From contig JBMORW010000064.1 in NCBI GenBank assembly GCA_049322695.1, forward strand, positions 83,749-147,748: a stretch of DNA of 64,000 nucleotides. Reading direction: 5' to 3'. Under the pieces are notes generated by a model, which saw only the letters and a list, made by a program, of their open reading frames with translations, was not told where the DNA came from and ran no database searches. Below, one piece after another: positions 50,359 to 59,569 of the stretch; position 1 is the stretch's first letter; each line of letters starts with the position of its first letter. Position numbers and translations under genes: made by a program. The DNA comes from CALGKJ01 sp049322695 (GTDB lineage: Bacteria; Bacillota; Clostridia; Lutisporales; Lutisporaceae).

Positions 50359-51339
50359 ATGAGTAAAGCAGAGATAAACGGTGAGATTATAAATAAGCCT
50401 AAGACTGGTAAAAGAAGATTGCGGAAGGTTGTTAAATGGATAGTGATTTCAATATTTTTATTGATATTTTTTTCGCTTGCAGCAATGCCTCCATTAATGA
50501 TGAAGGATATGGTTGACAGACGTGTAGACTTTAAGAAGGTGTTTACTGCAGAGGAATTTGGATTATCCTCAAACAAGTTGAGTTTACAGACCTCAGATGG
50601 GTTGAATATTGTGGCTTATGAAGTTTATGCACCTAATCCTAAAGCTGTAGTAATTTTTCTTTCTGGAATCCATAATCCATCCGTAACAGCATTCTACGGT
50701 CATTCAAAGCTGCTGCTTGAAAAGGGCTATGCTTCAATACTTGTGGAAATGCGTGCACATGGGGAAAGTGAAGGAGATGTTATCTGTGTCGGCTTCAAGG
50801 AATATCTGGATACAGAAGCCGCAGTAGAGTATATCAAAAACGATACAAGGTATAAGGATGTACCGATTGTTGTATTTGGATTATCCATGGGTGGTGCCAC
50901 AGCAATCAATTCCATTGGAGAAATTCCTGAAATCGATGGATTGATAAGCTTATCTGCATATTCCTCCTGGGAGGATGCTTTCCATGACAATATGCTGTTG
51001 ATGGATTCACCAAAATTCCTGGCTGCTATCCAGAAGCCCTTTGTTAAACTATATACGACTTTTAAATATGGTTTTGAGAGCTTTAATATATCTCCTAAAA
51101 AAGAGATAAAAAAGCTTGGGAATCGTCCTGCTTTGCTGATGCATTCAAAAGATGACTCTCAAGTACCCTTTGCAAGCTTTGAAAGGATTATGGCAAATGC
51201 TCCGAAGCATGTTGAGACTTGGGTGCGAGAAGGAGATTTACATCTAATTTTAAAAGATGCAAGCTTCTTAGAGCCGGAAAAGGATAAAGAATATACCGAG
51301 ACTATATTGAGCTTCTTAGATAAGCATTTTGGACAATGA
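50359..51339 (+). CDS. Membrane-anchored alpha/beta hydrolase
   Basis: A 326-residue hydrolase with an N-terminal transmembrane helix (about residues 28-50). The nucleophile elbow is GLSMGG near residue 177, the acid lies in LLMHSKDD, and a GDLHLI segment carries the likely catalytic histidine. ATG 50359 behind GGGGAGGTATAT. Esterase or peptidase of unknown substrate. The 258-base gap before it holds only a 28-codon open frame. Confidence 0.87.
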   Translation: MSKAEINGEIINKPKTGKRRLRKVVKWIVISIFLLIFFSLAAMPPLMMKDMVDRRVDFKKVFTAEEFGLSSNKLSLQTSDGLNIVAYEVYAPNPKAVVIFLSGIHNPSVTAFYGHSKLLLEKGYASILVEMRAHGESEGDVICVGFKEYLDTEAAVEYIKNDTRYKDVPIVVFGLSMGGATAINSIGEIPEIDGLISLSAYSSWEDAFHDNMLLMDSPKFLAAIQKPFVKLYTTFKYGFESFNISPKKEIKKLGNRPALLMHSKDDSQVPFASFERIMANAPKHVETWVREGDLHLILKDASFLEPEKDKEYTETILSFLDKHFGQ

Positions 51340-51354
51340 AGGTAATGACAAGAG

Positions 51355-51660
51355 GTGGAAGCTGTAGATAGTTCAAAATTCTCTTTATGTCTTGATGTAG
51401 GACATGCCCATATAAATTCCAATATGCTGCTTGAACGGTGGGTAAAGGGTTTGAACAGCAAAATAAGGTATGTACATTTACATAATAATGACGGGAAGTC
51501 TGACAAGCATTTCGGAATATTGAGAGGTAAAATAGATATTGAAAATACACTGGAGCTGCTTGAAAAATACGCTCCTGATGCTAAATGGTCATTAGAAACC
51601 AAGTCGGATGAAACAGAGGAGTCCTTACTATGGCTGAAGCAGAAGGGATATATTGGGTAG
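51355..51660 (+). pseudogene. Sugar-phosphate isomerase/epimerase-like TIM barrel, N-terminal truncation
   Basis: 101 residues equal to the C-terminal third of an AP-endonuclease-2-type TIM barrel (FSLCLDVGHAHINSN, KIRYVHLHNNDGKSDKHF), with metal ligands D, H and H. Full-length relatives are about 250-280 residues; the N-terminal part is absent. GTG at 51355 could start a stub but the barrel would be incomplete. Confidence 0.75.
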
Positions 51661-51683
51661 AGCTAAAGCATCAATGCTTCAGC
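51660..51683 (+). terminator. Hairpin between pseudogene and DinB-like gene
   Basis: AGCTAAAGCAT and ATGCTTCAGCT pair at 10 of 11 positions around CA, followed by TTAATG. A weak terminator. Confidence 0.5.
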
Positions 51684-51707
51684 TTTAATGATAAGGAGGT
51701 ATGTTGC

Positions 51708-52388
51708 ATGGAAGAAAAAAGATCACAATGGAATAACAGGCAAACAGTCTTAAGAGAACTGCTATCAAAGCCTGCCAGATTCAAGGAGGCTATAGACCTA
51801 TGCCTGCTGCAGCACTCACTGGTACATGAGGCAAGAATGTCAGGCACAGATGATAGAACCTTTGAAGATGATATATGGGAAGACCTGGATGATAACATGT
51901 TCAGAACAGCTGCGAATTCCAAGGGAAGGACAATAGCGTATGGTATCTGGCACTCAACAAGAATACAAGATATTACAATGAACATACTTGTGGCAGATAA
52001 AGAACAGATAATTAACAAAGATTGCTGGTTGGATAGAATAAATTCTACTATTACTGATACCGGTAATGCTATGACAGCGGAACAAATACTTGATTTTAGC
52101 AGAGGTATAAACATGAGGGAGCTGCGTGAGTACAGGATGGCAGTTGGCAGGAATACTCGCGAGTTGATAATGAGCTTTATGCCTGAAGACCTAAAGAGAA
52201 AGGTTAAGAAGGAAGGTTTGCAGCGAGTAATTGCTGAGAAGGCTGTTCTGGATGTCAAGGGTGCAAATTGGTTAATAGACTTCTGGGGCAGAAAAAATGT
52301 AGCGGGTATACTGCTTATGCCTGTTACTAGACACCTTATGGTACATATTAACGAGTCATTAAGTGCAAAGAAGCGCGGCATAAAGTAG
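51708..52388 (+). CDS. DinB/DfsB-like four-helix metal protein
   Basis: A 226-residue helical protein. Conserved pieces NRQTVLRELLSKP, FKEAIDLCLLQHSLVH, IWHSTRIQDITMNIL and LMPVTRHLMVHINE give three histidines in DinB-superfamily spacing, likely a metal site. ATG 51708 behind ATAAGGAGGTATGTTGC. DinB-type enzymes in Firmicutes handle low-molecular-weight thiols; this is only a hint. Confidence 0.72.
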   Translation: MEEKRSQWNNRQTVLRELLSKPARFKEAIDLCLLQHSLVHEARMSGTDDRTFEDDIWEDLDDNMFRTAANSKGRTIAYGIWHSTRIQDITMNILVADKEQIINKDCWLDRINSTITDTGNAMTAEQILDFSRGINMRELREYRMAVGRNTRELIMSFMPEDLKRKVKKEGLQRVIAEKAVLDVKGANWLIDFWGRKNVAGILLMPVTRHLMVHINESLSAKKRGIK

Positions 52389-52437
52389 TAAATACAGATG
52401 CCAATCATACCGGCTTTTGATTTCAGGGGGTAGTACT

Positions 52438-53331
52438 TTGGATAATGAAATGATACTTCAGCTTAACTTCAGCGGAGATTGTAGAAACAACTGCGGGTTT
52501 TGCACTAAAACAAATGATCCTTCTCAAAACATGAGTGTAGAAGAAGCTAAGAATAACATTGAATATTTCCTTTCAGCAGGGATTATAAAGAGGCTGATAT
52601 TATCCGGCGGTGAAATATATGATGACAATAGGTTTTATGATTTATTGAAGTGCCTTTCAAATTACAAACTTAAAGAAAAGGTTATTATAACATCAGGCAA
52701 GGGACTGTCAAAATCTTTGATAGAGCTGGTAAATAGCTTCTTTGATAGAATTGTGTTATCAATAACACCTGATTCAGAAAACTATATAAATGAAGAAGAG
52801 TTTAAGGAAAAGATTATTTTTATGCACAGGCTGACAAAGCCTGAGATACAGACTAATACAGTTATACATGGGCAAAACCTAAATTATGTGGACACAACTG
52901 TTTACAAGCTGAAGGATATGGACATTGTGTTCCCAACCCTAACACTGGTGTTTCCTATAGGTAAGGTAAACAGCCAGTCCGGATATCTTACAAGTAAAAA
53001 AAACATAGTTCCAGTTATAGAAAGGCTTGCAGTGGAATTTGCTGATTCAGGCAAGCCTCCTGTAATAAAGGGGGTGCCTGCATGCTATATAAGTCCTGAA
53101 ATCAGGCAATATGTAGGGCATAGTGAAAAAGAAGGCAAATACTATGTAACAAAGAAAAGACAGCTGAAAAACTCTATAAGCTTTGCTGAGAATTTACCGT
53201 TTATTAAGCACACTTCCTGCACAGAATGCAGGTTGTACTCAAAGTGTGATGGTTTCTGGGATATATATATCAAAGAAGGATATTTTTCTGTTCCATCACC
53301 GATAATGAATGACATGCAATATAGAGGCTGA
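52438..53331 (+). CDS. Radical SAM protein
   Basis: A 297-residue protein with the cluster motif CRNNCGFC (CxxxCxxC) near residue 15-22 and a GG-E segment LILSGGEIYDDNRF, as in the radical SAM TIM barrel. The C-terminal HTSCTECRLYSKCDGFW is a cysteine-rich extension like SPASM-type auxiliary cluster binding. TTG 52438 behind CAGGGGGTAGTAC; an ATG at 52447 is possible. Reaction unknown; no RiPP precursor is seen beside it. Confidence 0.8.
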   Translation: MDNEMILQLNFSGDCRNNCGFCTKTNDPSQNMSVEEAKNNIEYFLSAGIIKRLILSGGEIYDDNRFYDLLKCLSNYKLKEKVIITSGKGLSKSLIELVNSFFDRIVLSITPDSENYINEEEFKEKIIFMHRLTKPEIQTNTVIHGQNLNYVDTTVYKLKDMDIVFPTLTLVFPIGKVNSQSGYLTSKKNIVPVIERLAVEFADSGKPPVIKGVPACYISPEIRQYVGHSEKEGKYYVTKKRQLKNSISFAENLPFIKHTSCTECRLYSKCDGFWDIYIKEGYFSVPSPIMNDMQYRG

Positions 53332-53367
53332 TATTGTGAATAAGAATAAAGTCAAGGAGAAATGAAA

Positions 53368-53604
53368 TTGGATAATATAGATAAGCGAAACAGACTGGAT
53401 GAGGAAGTATTTAGCTATAAGGTTTCAAAGGATAATAAAGTTTTCATATTCTGGCATGGAAAGCAAGTGATGATACTTAAGGCTAAGGAAAGCGAAAAAT
53501 TCCTGTCCAAAATACAGAATGCTGAACATAAGGAAGCACAGCTGATTATGGCGAAGATAACAGGGAATTTCAAAAGAGGCAACGAGAAGCTTATAAAAAA
53601 ATAA
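53368..53604 (+). CDS. Small clostridial conserved protein
   Basis: A 78-residue protein (VFIFWHGKQVMILKAKESEK then LIMAKITGNFKRGNEKLIKK). The TTG at 53368 has better spacing to AAGGAG than the ATG at 53362. I recall similar small proteins in Clostridia, without known function. It follows the radical SAM gene by 36 bases. Confidence 0.7.
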   Translation: MDNIDKRNRLDEEVFSYKVSKDNKVFIFWHGKQVMILKAKESEKFLSKIQNAEHKEAQLIMAKITGNFKRGNEKLIKK

Positions 53605-53686
53605 ACAGCCAGAACTCCGAAATGCATATACATATTTGCTTTGCAAAATGACATAATATGTGGTAAATGCTTTTGGAGTGTGGGAT

Positions 53687-54475
53687 ATGCCTGAAGTAAA
53701 GAGAAAACAGATATACAGAATACTTGTGGTTATTATTGCCGTAAGTATTTTTGCTATGTTAATCGATTTATCCAGATTATTTGGATTTTATAGTCTTTAT
53801 AAAGCTGTTCCCAATGATGTAATAAAAAGGATTACAGTTGTTCTGTCAGCTTACTTATTGTTTATATCACATGGATGTGAGATGGATACCGGGGATTTGA
53901 AGCTCATGAAAATAGTTATTTGCCTTGCTATTATAGGGGAGGCAGCATTTCTGACACGAGCTACGATTATGGCAATAGTTCTTTTTGCTATATGCCAGCT
54001 GCTGCTGATATATAGGCATAGTAAGGGGATGCTAAGAGGATTGATGAAGGCAGCAAAGCGTCAAAAAATGCTGCTTATGTCTTCTGCCGGAATACTGGCA
54101 GCTATGTTGCTGACTCTGAGATGCTTTGCATACATCTGCTTCAAAGATCATGTATTTATGTCATTGATGCCTTTGGTATTTATCTATGGAATAATACTCA
54201 GCACTTCTCTATTGGCAGCTTTGACCAATTATGTTTTAAAGCTGACACCAAAAGCAAATTCAAAACTGATTGCTGCGGGAATGGTTTGTTTTTATCTCTG
54301 TGATATATGTGTGGGACTTGACGGTGTAATGAAGACAGGATTTACATGGATGCTTGTCAACAGTGCAATATGGCTGTTTTATACACCTGCAGTTGTATTG
54401 CTTTCATTGAGCTGTCTAAGGCTTGATGATATAAATTCCTTATCTGTAAACCAAAGTCCGCCATTAAACAGCTAG
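53687..54475 (+). CDS. YhhN/TMEM86-like lysoplasmalogenase family membrane protein
   Basis: A 262-residue protein with eight predicted transmembrane segments. The segment FGFYSLYKAVPNDVIKRI and the layout fit the YhhN (lysoplasmalogenase-like) family; I did not locate all catalytic residues with confidence. ATG 53687 behind GAGTGTGGGAT. Fits cleavage of plasmenyl lipids, which clostridia make. Confidence 0.65.
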   Translation: MPEVKRKQIYRILVVIIAVSIFAMLIDLSRLFGFYSLYKAVPNDVIKRITVVLSAYLLFISHGCEMDTGDLKLMKIVICLAIIGEAAFLTRATIMAIVLFAICQLLLIYRHSKGMLRGLMKAAKRQKMLLMSSAGILAAMLLTLRCFAYICFKDHVFMSLMPLVFIYGIILSTSLLAALTNYVLKLTPKANSKLIAAGMVCFYLCDICVGLDGVMKTGFTWMLVNSAIWLFYTPAVVLLSLSCLRLDDINSLSVNQSPPLNS

Positions 54476-54513
54476 CTTTTGTTTTCTGCCAAATAGCGGA
54501 CTTTGTTTTTTAC
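54453..54513. terminator. Bidirectional terminator between converging genes
   Basis: AAAGTCCGC (54453) pairs with GCGGACTTT (54496), followed by GTTTTTTAC. It overlaps the end of the + gene and precedes the end of the minus gene, serving at least the + strand. Confidence 0.72.
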
Positions 54514-55337
54514 TCTATATATCTTCCATAATCAGGAACGGCAACATTTTCAAATTCATGGGTCAATATATCAAGCTGTTTCTGCATTTCTTCTCCCTTC
54601 ATCGGTAAGCCATGACTGGAAATGATTATTGAAGGATTTAGATTTCTGATTCTTTCCACAGACAATCGGGCTTCATGCCAATCAGTTGTAAAATATGCAG
54701 GAGGGCCATGGAGCTCTGTATCCTTGGTCAATACTGCCAGTGCTGATTCCTGCTTCACTGTTGTTACAGCGTCCGCTGAAATAAGGACTCTATCTCTTTC
54801 CCTGAATAGTGAAATTTGTCCGGGAGTATGGCCCGGCGTGTGAATCCATTTCCATTCCGGCAAGCCGGGTATGCTTCCATCATCAGGAAGAGGCTTTACC
54901 TTATCTCCCAGATGAACAGGCTCTTTAGGGAAGAGCGGGGAAAGCTTAGCCAATAAGCCGTCGTCTACAGTGGGATCCGGAGGAAGGTATTCTTTTCTGC
55001 CTGTTAAGTACGGGATTTCATTTTTATGTGCATATACAGGAATGTTCCACTGTTCAAGAACATCTTTGATGGCACCTACATGATCAAAGTGACCATGTGT
55101 AAGAATTATAGATCCTGGAATACTGTTTTTACCGAAGCGCTTTTCAGCCGCACTGAATATAGCTTCCGCACTGTTTTCTGTGCCTGTATCCACCAGAACC
55201 CACTCGCCTGAAGCTGCTCTCTCTTTTCCTATCATAAATAGATTTACCAAAGGAAACTCGAGTAAAATGACATCAGGAGCTGCCTCTATGATTTTTGAAG
55301 TAAGTTTGTTTATCTGCTGCCTTATTTTGTTTTCCAT
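54510..55337 (-). CDS. Metallo-beta-lactamase-fold hydrolase
   Basis: A 275-residue MBL-fold hydrolase: LTHGHFDHVGAI gives the HxHxDH motif (H81, H83, D85, H86), then IHTPGHTPGQISLF with the third histidine pair and VLISADAV. Similar to glyoxalase II-like or lactonase-like enzymes. Only gene on the minus strand between 31 and 62 kb with good support. Confidence 0.9.
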   Translation of the reverse strand: MENKIRQQINKLTSKIIEAAPDVILLEFPLVNLFMIGKERAASGEWVLVDTGTENSAEAIFSAAEKRFGKNSIPGSIILTHGHFDHVGAIKDVLEQWNIPVYAHKNEIPYLTGRKEYLPPDPTVDDGLLAKLSPLFPKEPVHLGDKVKPLPDDGSIPGLPEWKWIHTPGHTPGQISLFRERDRVLISADAVTTVKQESALAVLTKDTELHGPPAYFTTDWHEARLSVERIRNLNPSIIISSHGLPMKGEEMQKQLDILTHEFENVAVPDYGRYIE

Positions 55338-55524
55338 ATTACCACTCTTTCTGTATATTGTTTTGATAATTAGTATCTTTAAACCTGAGTTGAATTATAC
55401 TGAATTATTGAAGTAAACAGACTGGTAGTTTATCCTTGAGTTTTGTATTATAATGATTATGTTAGAACAATAAGGGATTATTATACTATCTGCTTATACG
55501 CAATTTGTGTTTTGGAGGAGCATT

Positions 55525-56064
55525 ATGGACAGTATTATTTTTTTAGTAGAGCCACAGCAGACATATAAAGAAGCATTTCAAGCCATGGTAAGAGAGTATG
55601 AAAACTATGGCGAAGAATTTTACTATGGTTTGTACAAAAAGGGTCTGGAGGACTTTGATGCATATCTGCAATTATTGGATAGTCAAACCAAAGGTTTAGG
55701 TTTACCAGAGGGCTTCGTTGCTACCAGAACATACTGGCTGAGTGACAGTACTAAGAAGATTCATGGAGTAATCCGTATAAGGACTTCTCTCGATTCTGAA
55801 TATGTAGCAAAATACATTGGAAATATCGGATACGACATAGCTCCACTGTCCAGGGGCAAGGGCTATGGAACTGCTATTTTGGGACTTGGGCTGGAAAAGG
55901 TAAAGGAACTGAAGCTGAGACTGGAAAAGGTGCTGATAACCTGTGCCAGAGATAATGAACTCTCTTCGAGAATAATAGAGAAAAATGGAGGGGTGTTTGA
56001 ATCGGAGATATATGATGAAAATGATGACCAGTATATGAAAAGGTATTGGATAGAAATAGTTTAA
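55525..56064 (+). CDS. GNAT acetyltransferase, COG3981-like
   Basis: A 179-residue GNAT: GNIGYDIAPLSRGKGYGTAI site, VLITCARDNELSSRIIEKNG and the C-terminal RYWIEI. Same subfamily as the cassette 16 GNAT at 29331 (shared GYGxxP, VLITCxxxN, YWI), though diverged. ATG 55525 behind TTTGGAGGAGCATT. Confidence 0.88.
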   Translation: MDSIIFLVEPQQTYKEAFQAMVREYENYGEEFYYGLYKKGLEDFDAYLQLLDSQTKGLGLPEGFVATRTYWLSDSTKKIHGVIRIRTSLDSEYVAKYIGNIGYDIAPLSRGKGYGTAILGLGLEKVKELKLRLEKVLITCARDNELSSRIIEKNGGVFESEIYDENDDQYMKRYWIEIV

Positions 56065-56077
56065 AAAAGGTGAAAAT

Positions 56078-56542
56078 ATGAATGCTAAGAGATATAGGAT
56101 GTGGCTTCTTGGTATTTTAATAGCCTATACACTTTTGCTGCTGTGGAGAATGCTCTTTTATGCCTATTCTGATTATATAAGGCAAGCAGAAGAAGTATAT
56201 AGATACAGCTTGATACCATTTGACACTATACAAAGATACATAGTATATGGAAGCAGTCTGGATATAAGGATTGTCATCTACAATTTACTTGGAAATATTG
56301 CTGTGTTTGTGCCCATAGGATACTTGATAAAGGCTGTGATGCATAAGACAAAGCACAGTGCTTTATTGCTATCGTTTGCTTATATAATTACACTGGAGTT
56401 TGTACAGCTTATAACAAAAAGAGGAGTGTTTGATGTAGATGATATAATCCTGAACTTCCTAGGGTGTTTAATAGGAAGTATAGCATTTATGCTATGTAAT
56501 GAATATCTGGTTACAGCAGTAAAAAATAAGTTTTCAAAATAA
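56078..56542 (+). CDS. VanZ-family membrane protein
   Basis: A 154-residue protein with four hydrophobic segments and the VanZ pattern: LIPFDTIQRYI, NLLGNIAVFVPIGYLI and DVDDIILNFLGCLIG. VanZ relatives affect glycopeptide or cell-wall drug susceptibility; function here is uncertain. Confidence 0.9.
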   Translation: MNAKRYRMWLLGILIAYTLLLLWRMLFYAYSDYIRQAEEVYRYSLIPFDTIQRYIVYGSSLDIRIVIYNLLGNIAVFVPIGYLIKAVMHKTKHSALLLSFAYIITLEFVQLITKRGVFDVDDIILNFLGCLIGSIAFMLCNEYLVTAVKNKFSK

Positions 56543-56554
56543 AGGAGGAACTTT

Positions 56555-57109
56555 ATGAAGCAACATATAACAGTCGATGATCTACTCCAATTGGACGCAT
56601 CACAGAGAGATGCACTGAATAATCTTTGGCTTCCTGAGCTGTATGATCTTGCAGTAGCTTATGTCTGCAGGGACGCCGAGAATGATGTCTATGACCTTGT
56701 GGAAGTTGTGGTTGGAGAAATAATTGTACAGCAGTCCTATGGTAAGAAATTCTACAATATAACAATAAGAAATCTGAAAGGTATGAGTGATGTCAAGCCT
56801 GATGAAAATGAATCCTTTGAGGATGAAGAAGTGGATTTTGAGGCTGATGAAGAAAGCTTTGAACTGATTGACACAGTACCGGAGTATTTCAATAAAAACG
56901 ATTGCATGCCGATACTGAACATTGGACAGATGATAAGAATATTAAGAGATAATGGTTACGGGGAGGGCAGCTTCTATTTGGATATAAAGAATAAAGAAGA
57001 TATTAGCGGTGTAGGCAGGGAAATCACTCAGTACGTTTCCTACGGTAGAGATTTTGAAAGCAATGAACTTTGTGATGCACTTTGGGAAGCTGTAAAGACA
57101 TTACTCTGA
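56555..57109 (+). CDS. Hypothetical acidic protein
   Basis: A 184-residue protein with an acidic middle (DENESFEDEEVDFEADEE near residue 80-98). ATG behind AAAGGAGGAACTTT. No family recognised; no membrane segment. Confidence 0.7.
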   Translation: MKQHITVDDLLQLDASQRDALNNLWLPELYDLAVAYVCRDAENDVYDLVEVVVGEIIVQQSYGKKFYNITIRNLKGMSDVKPDENESFEDEEVDFEADEESFELIDTVPEYFNKNDCMPILNIGQMIRILRDNGYGEGSFYLDIKNKEDISGVGREITQYVSYGRDFESNELCDALWEAVKTLL

Positions 57110-57122
57110 TAAGGTGATTGCT

Positions 57123-57575
57123 ATGATACGCATTTTGGATTTAAAGGATGAAGTGGTTGCCAGGGAGGTATTGGAGCTGCAGAGAGAGGCCTATCGAGTA
57201 GAAGCAGATTTGATAGGCTATGACCGCATTCCGCCATTGGTTGAGACATTGGAGCAATTAAAGGTATGCAAAGAGTTTTTTTACGGATATTTTGAAGAGA
57301 ACGCACTGGCCGGCATTGTATCGTTTATGATTGAAGATAATACCCTGGATATATACAGGGTTGCCATTAAACCGCAGTATTTTTCCAAAGGGATTGCTAC
57401 GAAGCTTATCAGATATCTGGAGACCTTGGATGGAATTAGCAGGATGATAGTATCCACAGGCAAGCTGAACAGGCCTGCGACAAATCTGTATAGTAAGCTT
57501 GGATTTTGTAAAACTGGGAGCTTTATAGTAGAGGAAAGCTTGGAGATTATATCCTTTGAAAAGATATTGACGTAA
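57123..57575 (+). CDS. GNAT acetyltransferase
   Basis: A 150-residue GNAT: VAIKPQYFSKGIATKLIRYL site and PATNLYSKLGFCKTGSF end. ATG 57123 behind ATAAGGTGATTGCT. Lies in a run of short genes with tight spacing. Confidence 0.87.
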   Translation: MIRILDLKDEVVAREVLELQREAYRVEADLIGYDRIPPLVETLEQLKVCKEFFYGYFEENALAGIVSFMIEDNTLDIYRVAIKPQYFSKGIATKLIRYLETLDGISRMIVSTGKLNRPATNLYSKLGFCKTGSFIVEESLEIISFEKILT

Positions 57576-57591
57576 AAATAGGAGGCAGTAA

Positions 57592-58440
57592 ATGGATTTG
57601 TATGTATCTGACTTGGATGGAACGCTGCTGAACTCTCAAAAGCAGCTTTGCAGCGAAACTATACAAACAATAAACGACTTAATAATGAAGGGGCTCAACT
57701 TCACTGTTGCTACAGCTCGTTCATACGAATCAGCCGGCAGGCTGATAGAACCTCTTAAACTCAAACTTCCCATAATAGTACATAACGGAGTATATGTATA
57801 TGATATTGCTGCCGGAAGGTACATACTTGAAAATTTTATGAATAATGAAGAGACAATACAAATCATTAAGCTGCTGAAGGACAATGGGCTATCGCCTATC
57901 ATATTTGCTAGAGACAAAAACAACGAAAGCAAGGTGTTTTATAAGGGTGTATACAATCATGGAGAAGAACACTATTTCAACGATAGGAAAGCAAATAACG
58001 ATAAACGTCTGACATTAGTCGATGAAATACATATAGAAAGCAGCTTAAAGATTGTATCTATATTGGCTATAGATAGCGAAGAAAGGCTGTTTCCCACATA
58101 TAAAAGCCTGATGTTGAAATATGATATGATTTATCATTATATGGAAGACATATACTCTAAATGCCATTGGCTGGAAATAACCCATAGAAATGCCAATAAA
58201 AGAAAGGCAGTTGAATTCCTGAAAAACTATATTGGAGCAGAAAGGGTTGTGTGCTTCGGGGATAATTTGAATGACTGCTCGATGTTTGAGATAGCTGATA
58301 GTAAATATGCTGTGGAAAATGCAGTTGATGATTTGAAAAAGTTTGCTACCAAAGTAATAGGCAGCAATGATTCATGCGGCGTAGCAAGATGCATCAAGGA
58401 TTTATTCGAGAAAGGACTGCAAAGTGAGAATACAGGATAA
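57592..58440 (+). CDS. HAD hydrolase, Cof type
   Basis: A 282-residue HAD phosphatase of the Cof/YidA group: SDLDGTLLNSQ (nucleophile D7, acid D9), a cap domain near residue 80-190, and FGDNLNDCSMFEIAD near residue 220. Dephosphorylates sugar phosphates or nucleotides. ATG 57592 behind ATAGGAGGCAGTAA. Confidence 0.92.
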   Translation: MDLYVSDLDGTLLNSQKQLCSETIQTINDLIMKGLNFTVATARSYESAGRLIEPLKLKLPIIVHNGVYVYDIAAGRYILENFMNNEETIQIIKLLKDNGLSPIIFARDKNNESKVFYKGVYNHGEEHYFNDRKANNDKRLTLVDEIHIESSLKIVSILAIDSEERLFPTYKSLMLKYDMIYHYMEDIYSKCHWLEITHRNANKRKAVEFLKNYIGAERVVCFGDNLNDCSMFEIADSKYAVENAVDDLKKFATKVIGSNDSCGVARCIKDLFEKGLQSENTG

Positions 58441-58524
58441 AATATGATAAGAGTATGAGACATATATACACCGGTATTCTTTTGTGCTATTATAAGTTGT
58501 ATGTTTTTCTAGGTGGTGAATATT

Positions 58525-59388
58525 TTGTTGGTTTATACATTGAGTTCATTTGCAAAAAATAATTCAGGAGGTAATCCTGCCGGAGTAGTAATAGCACAAA
58601 ATCAGCTTACTTTGCAGCAAATGCAGAGGACTGCAAAGGAGGTAGGTTTTTCTGAAACCGTATTTATACAGGAATCCTCCAAAGCGGACTACAGAGCGCG
58701 CTTTTTTACACCCAGTTCAGAGGTTGATCTTTGCGGTCATGCAACAATTGCGGCCTTCAGCCTTATGACAGGACTGGGAATTATTGATAAAGGTAAATAC
58801 ACTATGGAGACAATGGCAGGGGTACTTGACGTAGAAGTTCATAATGACAATAGAGTGTTTATGAATCAGACCTTACCTGAGTATTTTGATTTTGTTCCAA
58901 GTAGTGAAATAGCTGATTGCCTAGGTATTTCTGAATGCAATATTAGCTCTGCCCTGCCTGTTCAAATTGTATCTACAGGGCTGAGAGATATAATGGTTCC
59001 TATTGACTGCCTTAAGACTTTATTGGACATAAAGCCGGACATGTCCAAAATAGTGGAGCTTAGTATCAAATACCATGTTATTGGTGTACATGCGTTTAGT
59101 ATGGAAACAATGAACAACTCGACAGCCCACTGCAGAAATTTTGCACCACTGTATGATATACCTGAAGAATCAGCAACAGGCACATCAAACGGTGCATTGG
59201 CCTGTTACTTATGGAAGCATAAGCTTATTAGTCTGGATCAAACCTACGGCTTGGTTTTTGAACAGGGCTATTCACTGAACAATCCTTCTGAAATAGTAGC
59301 AAAGCTGGAAATAAACGGAGATAGTATTTCAGCAGTAAAAATAGGAGGAATAGCAGTACTAACAGGTAAACTTGAAATCTCTGACTGA
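58525..59388 (+). CDS. PhzF-family isomerase/epimerase
   Basis: A 287-residue protein of the PhzF family: VYTLSSFAKNNSGGNPAGVV start, GFSETVF, DLCGHATIA and GTSNGALACYLW are conserved. PhzF-type enzymes isomerise diaminopimelate-like or aromatic compounds. Start TTG 58525 behind TAGGTGGTGAATAT is preferred to GTG 58513. Confidence 0.9.
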   Translation: MLVYTLSSFAKNNSGGNPAGVVIAQNQLTLQQMQRTAKEVGFSETVFIQESSKADYRARFFTPSSEVDLCGHATIAAFSLMTGLGIIDKGKYTMETMAGVLDVEVHNDNRVFMNQTLPEYFDFVPSSEIADCLGISECNISSALPVQIVSTGLRDIMVPIDCLKTLLDIKPDMSKIVELSIKYHVIGVHAFSMETMNNSTAHCRNFAPLYDIPEESATGTSNGALACYLWKHKLISLDQTYGLVFEQGYSLNNPSEIVAKLEINGDSISAVKIGGIAVLTGKLEISD

Positions 59389-59569
59389 TGCTTTTAGAAT
59401 CATAAATACACTATTTGGAAAAAAATAATATTTATGCTATATTAGTATTAGTATGAGCTTTGATTATAGGTATATTTTTGCACATATAGTATAGTTTTTA
59501 AAAGTATAATGAAGATATTGTTTATCTATAATATTGAGTAGGTTTAGTATTTATATTAGGAGAAGTATT

